From Xanthomonas maliensis (GTDB taxonomy: Bacteria > Pseudomonadota > Gammaproteobacteria > Xanthomonadales > Xanthomonadaceae), in assembly GCF_009192945.1 (NCBI RefSeq), contig NZ_NSET01000036.1:1-64000 (forward strand): a stretch of 64,000 bases of DNA. The letters run 5' to 3'. Under the pieces are notes generated by a model. The model was not told the DNA's origin. It saw only the letters and a list, made by a program, of their open reading frames with translations, and searched no databases. This document shows, one piece after another, positions 57,397-64,000 of the stretch (positions within the stretch are counted from its first letter, which is position 1; every line of letters begins with the position of its first letter). A program made the position numbers and the translations under genes.

Positions 57397-58569
57397 ATGT
57401 CAGCCCTGAAGACAGCAAGCACCCTAGCGTTGGCCGCCGCGCTGGCGCTGGCCGCCGCGCCAGCGTTCAGCTATTCGATCAGCAACAACAAGGTGGTCGA
57501 CGACAACGGCAAGCGCGTACAACTCAAAGGCGTCAACTGGTCCGGCTTTGAGACCAGCGACCACGTTGCGCACGGCCTGTGGGCGCGCAACTGGAAGGAC
57601 ATGATCGCGCAGATGCAAGGCCTGGGATTCAACGCGGTGCGCCTGCCCTTCTGCCCGGCCACCCTGCTCAACTCCACCACGCCTACCAGCATCGACTACA
57701 GCCGCAACCCCGACCTGCAGGGACTGAGCGCGCTGCAGATCTTCGACAAGTTCATCAATGAATTCAACCGACGCGGCATGTATGTGCTGCTGGATCACCA
57801 CCGCCCCGACTGCGGGGCGATTTCCGAGCTCTGGTACACCAGCTCCTACTCCGAGGCACAGTGGTTGAGCGACCTGCGCTTCGTGGCCAACCGCTACAAG
57901 AGCGTGCCAAGCGTGATCGGCGTCGACCTGAAGAACGAACCGCATGGTGCCGCCACCTGGGGGACCGGCAATGCCTCCACCGACTGGAACAAGGCCGCCG
58001 AACGCGCCTCGGCGGCGGTGCTGGCGATCGCGCCGAAGTGGCTGATCGTGGTCGAAGGCATCACCGACAACCCGGTGTGCTCGACCAATGGCGGCATCTT
58101 CTGGGGCGGCAACCTGCAGCCGCTGGCCTGCGCGCCATTGAATATTCCGGCCAACCGCCTGTTGCTGGCGCCGCACGTCTACGGTCCGGATACCTACGTG
58201 CAGTCGTACTTCAACGACAGCAACTTCCCCAACAACATGCCAAATATCTGGGAGCGCCATTTCGGCCAGTTCGCCAGCAGCCATGCACTGCTGCTGGGCG
58301 AGTTCGGCGGCAAGTACGGCGAGGGCGATGCGCGCGACAAGCCCTGGCAGGATGCGCTGGTGACCTACCTGCGCAGCAAGGGCATCGACGAAGGGTTCTA
58401 CTGGACCTTCAATCCCAATAGCGGCGACACCGGCGGCATCCTGCGCGACGATTGGACCAGCGTGCGCCAGGACAAGATGACCATGTTGCGCACGTTGTGG
58501 GGCACTGGCAGCAGCAGCGCGGCGACGACCGCCAAGGCGATCACTTCCACCACCGGCAACCGCGACTAA
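57397..58569 (+). CDS. GH5 endo-1,4-beta-glucanase, secreted, without binding module
   Basis: The 390-residue secreted cellulase has a signal peptide (AAAPAFS) and a complete GH5 catalytic domain: acid/base Glu181 in LKNEPHG and nucleophile Glu302 in LLGEFGG, with GVNWSGFET near the start. Xanthomonas homologues such as EngXCA carry a linker and a cellulose-binding domain after it. Here the protein stops in a short Ser/Ala/Thr stretch (GSSSAATTAKA), as if the linker had been cut. It would leave by the type II secretion system. ATG at 57397 has GGAG seven bases upstream. Confidence 0.92.
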   Translation: MSALKTASTLALAAALALAAAPAFSYSISNNKVVDDNGKRVQLKGVNWSGFETSDHVAHGLWARNWKDMIAQMQGLGFNAVRLPFCPATLLNSTTPTSIDYSRNPDLQGLSALQIFDKFINEFNRRGMYVLLDHHRPDCGAISELWYTSSYSEAQWLSDLRFVANRYKSVPSVIGVDLKNEPHGAATWGTGNASTDWNKAAERASAAVLAIAPKWLIVVEGITDNPVCSTNGGIFWGGNLQPLACAPLNIPANRLLLAPHVYGPDTYVQSYFNDSNFPNNMPNIWERHFGQFASSHALLLGEFGGKYGEGDARDKPWQDALVTYLRSKGIDEGFYWTFNPNSGDTGGILRDDWTSVRQDKMTMLRTLWGTGSSSAATTAKAITSTTGNRD

Positions 58570-58619
58570 CGCGACGTCGCACTATCGTCGTCTCCTTTCG
58601 GGGATGAAAGCCGGATGTG

Positions 58620-58653
58620 TTGCGCGCGCCAGCCGTCCGGCTGGCGCGCGCAA
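58620..58653. terminator. Strong hairpin downstream of the cellulase gene
   Basis: Fifteen bases (T plus TGCGCGCGCCAGCC) pair perfectly with the following arm across a four-base GTCC loop, 51 bases after the cellulase stop. The stem is very GC-rich. No U-tract follows, so it may act as a transcript stabiliser or a poor terminator. Confidence 0.5.
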
Positions 58654-58850
58654 ACGGAATTGCCGCGGCACGCGATAGCGCATCGCAGGTCGCAACCTTG
58701 CTGCGTTGCAATGCCATCGTGCGTCAATGAACACAACCGCGGATGCGTCTGCTGCCCAGCGTCATCGCCGCGCAGCAGGCGCCTTGTGCGCCGCCCATTC
58801 GCGCAGATCGCATACGCATGTACGCGCGCTGCCGCGTCCGCAGCAACCGC

Positions 58851-58880
58851 AATGTGCAGCGCGACAATGTGCAGCGCGAC
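58851..58880 (+). repeat. Tandem 15-base repeat, two copies
   Basis: AATGTGCAGCGCGAC occurs twice in immediate succession upstream of the chemoreceptor gene. Two copies are too few to suggest a satellite; it may be a chance duplication or a protein-binding pair. Confidence 0.6.
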
Positions 58881-59049
58881 GCAGCACGACCTCCGAGACA
58901 GCGACGACGTCGATCCGCAGCGAGCGCGACCGCCCCCTTCGGCACGACACCACGCAACAAGCGGACCCTGCCGCAGATAGCATTCAATGCAATGGCATTC
59001 ACGCCGATATCCAGCGCAACGCGCGTGCGCGCTCTCCCTGGATGTCCTG

Positions 59050-61197
59050 ATGCGTCTGTTGTCTTTTCTTCGGCGCCACGTCGCCAATCTCCCGTTGACC
59101 CGCAAGTTCGTGCTGTTGTGTTCGCTACTGGCGGTCGGCGTGATCCTGTTGGCGGTGGCTGCGGCACGATTGCAGTACCTGGACCTGATCGAGGCGCGCA
59201 AGCTCAGCGTTCGCACCGAGGTGGAGATGGGCCTGACGGTGCTGCAGCACTATGCCGACAAGGTCAAGCAGGGCGCGATGAGCGAGCAGCAGGCCAAGCA
59301 GGCCGCGAGTGCCACGCTGGCGGACATGCGCACCAACGATGGTGTGGACTATTTCTTCATCGTCGATCCGCAGATGCGCATCGTCATGCATCCCAAGCGC
59401 GCGGTCGGCACCGACATGAGCGACTACAAGAGCGATGCCGGCCAGTACGTCTACCGCGACATCAAGACCGCCATCGAGCGCGGCGATGGTTTCAGCTACT
59501 ACCACGCACCCAAGCCCGGCAAGCAGGAGCAGTTGCCGAAGATCAGCTACGCCAAAGCGTTCCCTGGCTGGAACTGGGTGTTGGTGATGGGGGTCTACGC
59601 CGAAGACATCCAGCAGGAGGCCTGGGGCTTTACCCGCACCCTGACCTTGATCGGCGGTGGCCTGGTGGCGGTGGTGATCGGCCTGTGCTGGCTGATCGCC
59701 TCGGCAATGTCCGCACCGCTGCGCGCGGCTACGCGGACCGCCGAGGCGATCGCCTCGGGTCATTTCGACAACGCCATCCAGGTCGAATCGCGCGATGAGA
59801 CCGGCCAGCTGATGCAGAGCATGCAGCAGATGCAGGATCAGTTGCAGCGCTTCAACCGTGAGATGCAGACGATGATCCACCTGCAGCAGGGTGAGGACAT
59901 CAGCCACCGCATGCCAGAAGACTTCCCGGGCGACTACGGCACTCTGGCGCATGGCGTGAACACCGTGGTGTTCGAACACCTGGACGCGATCAACGAGGCG
60001 ATGGAGTTGATGGGCGAGTACGGATGTGGCGATCTGCGCCGCGACATGCGCCGCCTGCCTGGCCAGCGCGCCGCATTGCACCAGGCGCTGGACACCGTCA
60101 AGGCCAATCTGTCGGCGATCAATGGTGATATCGCGCGCCTGGCCGATGCCGCCGCCCGTGGCGATTTCAGCGCGCGCGGCGAGCAGGCGCGCTACCAGTT
60201 CGCCTTCGCCGAAATGGTGCAGGCCTTGAACCAACTGATGCAGCAGGCCGATGCCGGCCTGGAAGACGTCGGCCGCATCATGGGCGCGATCGCCGATGGC
60301 GATCTGTCGCAGCGGGTGCAGGCGCAGTACCAGGGCGCGTTCGGACGCTTGGCCGACGCGGCCAACCGTACCGCCATCCAGCTCACCGGCATCGTGCAGG
60401 GCATCCAGCATTCGGCCAACACCATCAATACGGCGGCCAGCGAGATCGCCAGCGGCAATAGCGACCTATCCAGCCGCACCGAGCAGCAGGCCGCCAATCT
60501 GGAAGAGACGGCCGCTTCGATGGAAGAGCTGACCTCCACCGTGAGGCAGAACGCCGACAACGCGCGCCAGGCCAATCAGTTGGTCAAAGGCGCCGGCGAA
60601 GTGGCCGAAGCCGGTGGCCGCGTGGTGCAGGACGTGGTGCGCACGATGGCCTCGATCACGCAGGCCTCGGCGCGCATCGCCGACATCATCGGCGTGATCG
60701 ATGGCATCGCTTTCCAGACCAATATCCTGGCGCTCAATGCCGCGGTGGAAGCCGCGCGTGCCGGCGAGCAGGGCCGTGGCTTTGCAGTGGTGGCCTCGGA
60801 AGTGCGGGCGCTGGCCCAGCGCTCAGCCGGTGCCGCCAAGGAGATCAAGCAGCTGATCTCCGAGTCGGTGGAACAGGTCGAGCAGGGCTCGGGGCTGGTG
60901 CAGCAGGCCGGCAGCACCATGACCGAGGTGGTGAGCTCGGTCAGGCGCGTCACCGACATCATGGCCGAGATCACCGCCGCCAGCAGCGAGCAGAGTGCCG
61001 GTATCGAGCAGGTCAGCCAGACGGTGATGCAGCTGGACGAAATGACCCAGCAGAACGCCGCGCTGGTCGAGGAAGCCACGGCGGCCGCGCGCAGCCTGGA
61101 AGATCAGGCCGCCGACCTGACGCGCGCAGTGGCGGTCTTCCGCTTCAGCGCAGCACCGTCAGCGCGACCAGCGGTCGCAGTGGAACAGGCGGCCTGA
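59050..61197 (+). CDS. Methyl-accepting chemotaxis protein with Cache sensor
   Basis: The 715-residue receptor has two membrane segments (about 20-42 and 215-237) flanking a periplasmic single-Cache domain ([19 protein letters not shown], then [13 protein letters not shown]). A HAMP domain and further HAMP-like segments follow (residues 270-450), then the signalling coiled coil with the conserved hairpin tip [20 protein letters not shown]. Extra HAMP units are common in xanthomonad receptors. The ligand is unknown; such domains often bind small organic acids. ATG at 59050 is preferred over an upstream in-frame ATG at 58987. Confidence 0.93.
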   Translation: MRLLSFLRRHVANLPLTRKFVLLCSLLAVGVILLAVAAARLQYLDLIEARKLSVRTEVEMGLTVLQHYADKVKQGAMSEQQAKQAASATLADMRTNDGVDYFFIVDPQMRIVMHPKRAVGTDMSDYKSDAGQYVYRDIKTAIERGDGFSYYHAPKPGKQEQLPKISYAKAFPGWNWVLVMGVYAEDIQQEAWGFTRTLTLIGGGLVAVVIGLCWLIASAMSAPLRAATRTAEAIASGHFDNAIQVESRDETGQLMQSMQQMQDQLQRFNREMQTMIHLQQGEDISHRMPEDFPGDYGTLAHGVNTVVFEHLDAINEAMELMGEYGCGDLRRDMRRLPGQRAALHQALDTVKANLSAINGDIARLADAAARGDFSARGEQARYQFAFAEMVQALNQLMQQADAGLEDVGRIMGAIADGDLSQRVQAQYQGAFGRLADAANRTAIQLTGIVQGIQHSANTINTAASEIASGNSDLSSRTEQQAANLEETAASMEELTSTVRQNADNARQANQLVKGAGEVAEAGGRVVQDVVRTMASITQASARIADIIGVIDGIAFQTNILALNAAVEAARAGEQGRGFAVVASEVRALAQRSAGAAKEIKQLISESVEQVEQGSGLVQQAGSTMTEVVSSVRRVTDIMAEITAASSEQSAGIEQVSQTVMQLDEMTQQNAALVEEATAAARSLEDQAADLTRAVAVFRFSAAPSARPAVAVEQAA

Positions 61198-61372
61198 GTG
61201 CGCCGCCGGCGGCCCGCGCGACGATCGCGGCACAGATCGACGACCCCGTCGATGACCACCAACGCTGGCCGCGCGGCCACCGGCGCACGCTGTCGCCAGG
61301 TTGCGCGGTCTCGTTGCCTTGCTGCGATCCGATCGCGTTGCGCCGCGTGTCCGCGGCCGTCACTGACAGGGT

Positions 61373-63949
61373 TCAGCGCGTGGCGTCGCGGGTTGCAGTT
61401 CCACCGCGCGAGCGCTTGGCGGCATACATCGCCTCGTCGGCCGCATGCATGAGCGCGGCGGCATCGGCCTGACTGCCCTGTTGCCAGGCGGTGCCGATGC
61501 TCGGCTGAATCGGCAGCTGCTGTCCGTCGAAGTGGGTACCGCTGGCAGCGGCTGCGCGAATGCGCGCAGCGACGCGGGCGCATTCGGCCTGCGGGTCGTC
61601 CAAGCCATCGAGCAACACCACGAATTCGTCGCCGGCCAGCCGCGCGACCAGATAGCGCGCTCCGCTCGCCTGTTGCAGGCAGCGGCCGAATGCCACCAGG
61701 ACCGCATCGCCGGCGCGGTGCCCGTACACATCGTTGATGCGCTTGAAGCCATCCAGGTCCAGGAACATCACGGCGACCGCATGGTCTTGCGTCTGCGCGC
61801 GCGCGACAGCCTGCTGCAGGGCGTCCGACCAGGCATGCCGATTGGGCAGCCCGGTCAGCGCATCGCGGGTGGCTTGCTCATGCATCAACCGATGCAGGGC
61901 CTTGTGTGCGGTCACGTCCTGGGCCATCAGGAAGAAACCATGGGCGGTCGCCTGCGCGTCGGCCAACGCCGGCACCAGCACGATCTCGACATCGCGCGTC
62001 TGCGCATCGACCTGCAGCACATGTTCGAAACTGGCCCGCTGCCCCTGGGCGACCTGTGCCAGAGCCGCATGCGCAGCGTCGCTCAGCTGTCCACCCAGCA
62101 GTTGAGTGAGCGACAGCCCCACCAGTTCGGCCGGCTCCAGGCCCAGCCATGCGCGGTGCGCCTGGTTGGCGAACAGGCAGCGCTGCGCCGCATCGAACTG
62201 ACCCACCAGCGCGGGTATCGCATCGCTGATCGCGCGCAAGCGCGCCTCACTGGCTGCCAGCCGTTCGGCGGCGATATGGCGCTCGGTCACGTCCTGGACT
62301 TGCGAGACGAAATGCACTGGCGCACCCGTGTTGTCGCGCACCAGCGACACCGACAGCTGCGCCCAGATCGTCGCGCCCTGCCGGCTGATGTAGCGCTTGG
62401 CCAGGCTGTAGCTGTCGCGGCTGCCGGCCACCAGCTCGTGCAGCAGCTCCAGATCCACCAACAGATCGTCCGGGTGGGTGATGGCCTGGAAGGTGGTCTG
62501 CAGCAGTTCCTCACGCGCATATCCCAGGATGCCGCACAGCGCCGGATTGACGTCGCGCCAATGCCCCTCCAGCGAGACGATCGCCATGCCTTGCGGCGCG
62601 GTCTCGAAGGCGCCGCTGAAGCGTTCGGCCGCCAGCTGCGCAGCCGCCTGGGCCTGCAGCTCCGGGGTGACGTCGATGGCCATCGCCAGATAGCCGGCCA
62701 CGCCCTGCCGCGCATCGCGAATGACGTTGAAGCACAGCCGTACCTTTCGTTGCTCGCCATCCTTGCGAACGAGCGTCCACACGTCCTCGGTCGCCAGATC
62801 GCCGGCCGCTGCGGCGGCCAGGCCGACATAGGAGGTCGGCGCCGAGGGCGCTGCCTGCATGCGCGCGGCCAGCTCGTCCGGCAAGTGGAGGTGCGACGGG
62901 CAAGTACCGATCGCCTCGCTGGCGGAATAGCCCAGCAAGTGTTCGGCGCCGGGATTGAACAGTTCGATGCGCCCCTGCGGATCGAAGGTGATGATCGCCA
63001 CATCGTGCGAGGCATCCACCAGCGCCTGCAGGCGCGCCCGTTCGGCCGCCAGCGCCGCCGAGGCCTGGCGCAGCTCGGTGATGTCGTGCATCACGCAGAC
63101 CGCGCCCGAGGCGCCGCCCTCCGCGTTGTCCATCGGATCGGCATTGCACGACACGGTGCGCGGCGCCTGGCCGGTGGCGCGGATCACCAGCTCGGCGTTG
63201 CGCACATGCTCGCCGCGCAAGGCGCGCACCAGCGGGATGGCCTCGGTCGGCAGCAACGTCCTGCCATCGGCCGCATAGAGATCGAAATACTGCGCCCATT
63301 GCTCCGGTGGCAAGGCGCGTGGGTCGGTGCCGTGCCACAACCGGGCGACGTGATTGAACTCGCGCAGCAAGCCGTCGCTGCCGCAAGCGACCACGCCGTC
63401 GGGCATGGCTTCCAGCAACAGGCTCAGGGTCTGCCGCTGCGCCTGCGCCAACTGGCGATCGCGGCGCGCCTCCAATTGGGTCACCGCCTGTCGCGCCAGC
63501 CGGATCAAGGCCTGCTTCTGCACGTCGTCCAGCGCACGCGCGTGCGGGCTGAGGGTGCACAAGGTGCCGTAGGCGTAGCCTTCGCGTCCGATCAAAGGAA
63601 CGCCGGCGTAGGAGCGAACGTTGGGCGCGGCGGTGACCAGCGGGTTTTCGCTGAAGCGCGGGTCGGCCAGCGCATCGGTCACCTCCAGCAGCTCGTTCCC
63701 CATGAGGGTGTGGGCGCAGAACGCCACGCTGCGCGGCGTCCCCTCCAGATCGAGTCCGCAGCGCGCCTTGAACCATTGGCGATCGGCGTCCATCAGCGAC
63801 ACCAGCGCGATCGACGCCCCAGTGACATGCGCCGCCAGCCAGACGATGTCGTCGAATTCCTGCTCGGGCGCGCTGTCCAGCACCCCCAGCCCACGCGTCG
63901 CCTCGACGCGCGCAGCATCGTTGGCGGGAATGGGATACAGCGCGGACAT
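61373..63949 (-). CDS. Multi-sensor GAF-PAS diguanylate cyclase
   Basis: The 858-residue protein (from the ATG at 63949; one more ATG lies two codons earlier) has an N-terminal GAF domain (residues 10-165), four PAS domains and a C-terminal GGDEF domain. The active site reads LAGDEF, an accepted catalytically competent variant, with DALTGLPNRHAW before it. No EAL domain follows. It should integrate several cytoplasmic signals into cyclic di-GMP synthesis. Confidence 0.88.
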   Translation of the reverse strand: MSALYPIPANDAARVEATRGLGVLDSAPEQEFDDIVWLAAHVTGASIALVSLMDADRQWFKARCGLDLEGTPRSVAFCAHTLMGNELLEVTDALADPRFSENPLVTAAPNVRSYAGVPLIGREGYAYGTLCTLSPHARALDDVQKQALIRLARQAVTQLEARRDRQLAQAQRQTLSLLLEAMPDGVVACGSDGLLREFNHVARLWHGTDPRALPPEQWAQYFDLYAADGRTLLPTEAIPLVRALRGEHVRNAELVIRATGQAPRTVSCNADPMDNAEGGASGAVCVMHDITELRQASAALAAERARLQALVDASHDVAIITFDPQGRIELFNPGAEHLLGYSASEAIGTCPSHLHLPDELAARMQAAPSAPTSYVGLAAAAAGDLATEDVWTLVRKDGEQRKVRLCFNVIRDARQGVAGYLAMAIDVTPELQAQAAAQLAAERFSGAFETAPQGMAIVSLEGHWRDVNPALCGILGYAREELLQTTFQAITHPDDLLVDLELLHELVAGSRDSYSLAKRYISRQGATIWAQLSVSLVRDNTGAPVHFVSQVQDVTERHIAAERLAASEARLRAISDAIPALVGQFDAAQRCLFANQAHRAWLGLEPAELVGLSLTQLLGGQLSDAAHAALAQVAQGQRASFEHVLQVDAQTRDVEIVLVPALADAQATAHGFFLMAQDVTAHKALHRLMHEQATRDALTGLPNRHAWSDALQQAVARAQTQDHAVAVMFLDLDGFKRINDVYGHRAGDAVLVAFGRCLQQASGARYLVARLAGDEFVVLLDGLDDPQAECARVAARIRAAAASGTHFDGQQLPIQPSIGTAWQQGSQADAAALMHAADEAMYAAKRSRGGTATRDATR

Positions 63950-64000
63950 GGGCATAGGCGGATCGGCTGGTGGCGGGCAAGGACACGGTAGATCGCCCCC

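Larger units (their letters stand above)
58570..59049. other. Non-coding gap between cellulase and chemoreceptor genes
   Basis: These 480 bases hold a strong hairpin at 58,620-58,653 and two tandem 15-base copies at 58,851-58,880 (AATGTGCAGCGCGAC). I see no gene with supported coding. The promoter of the downstream chemoreceptor gene should lie in the second half. Confidence 0.5.

Noticed and set aside
61373-63949. Inactive GGDEF domain because of AGDEF
   Set aside because: Ala in the first position is common in active diguanylate cyclases.
61445-63991. Plus-strand frame of 848 residues
   Set aside because: Antisense shadow of the multi-PAS diguanylate cyclase gene.
1-64000. CRISPR arrays, rRNA, tRNA, IS elements
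   Set aside because: No regularly spaced repeats, no transposase-like product and no recognisable structural RNA were seen.

Overview
The window looks like a Xanthomonas (plant-associated, high-GC gammaproteobacterial) chromosome. The basis is family-level recognition of gene order and content: lptM-dapF-DUF484-xerC-hslV-hslU, hemC-algR-algZ, opgH, a secreted GH5 endoglucanase, and many lipoprotein or periplasmic peptidases. I see no rRNA, tRNA, CRISPR array, insertion sequence or prophage block. Most long antisense ORFs are GC-driven shadows.

Region 1 (1-11,700) is the most unusual part. A gene-poor and visibly more AT-rich leader of about 1.2 kb precedes a tight run of eight plus-strand genes, most overlapping by 1-17 bases. 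In order they are PEP mutase (with its diagnostic EDK-x5-NS motif), phosphonopyruvate decarboxylase, an AurF-type diiron oxygenase with all seven metal ligands, a stand-alone nucleotidyltransferase of the cytidylyltransferase type, a glutamine-dependent asparagine-synthetase-like amidase, a PhnY-like phosphonoacetaldehyde dehydrogenase, a TauE/SafE exporter, and an unrecognised protein ending in a degenerate Fic-like motif. A methyltransferase follows after a short gap holding a dispersed repeat. This is a phosphonate biosynthetic cluster without the usual 2-aminoethylphosphonate transaminase. Read as a pathway it suggests PEP > phosphonopyruvate > phosphonoacetaldehyde > phosphonoacetate > amide > N-hydroxylated amide. 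That would be phosphonoacetohydroxamate or a close relative, known as an enolase-inhibitor chemotype, possibly carried as a CMP ester. The gene families are well supported; the product is inference.

Region 2 (11,781-20,783) is a minus-strand lanthanide/PQQ alcohol oxidation locus: a XoxF-type quinoprotein dehydrogenase carrying the extra lanthanide-coordinating Asp, a MoxJ/XoxJ-like periplasmic binding protein fused to ankyrin repeats, a lipoprotein cytochrome c, a YVTN beta-propeller lipoprotein, a class III-like zinc alcohol dehydrogenase with a changed zinc ligand, and a TonB-dependent receptor.

Region 3 (21,233-49,542) is mostly core genome: a HAD phosphatase, lipoproteins, M1 and S9 peptidases, a diguanylate cyclase, UbiE, an MFS-HlyD efflux pair, the hslUV/xerC/dapF block, an aminotransferase, a membrane HExxH-type peptidase, a lipocalin, a WYL regulator, a DUF481 outer-membrane protein, hemC, and the algR/algZ two-component pair.

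Region 4 (49,546-64,000) carries an esterase, the osmoregulated periplasmic glucan synthase opgH, an M28 peptidase, two GGDEF proteins, a SulP transporter, a GH5 endoglucanase without a binding module, and a Cache-HAMP chemoreceptor.
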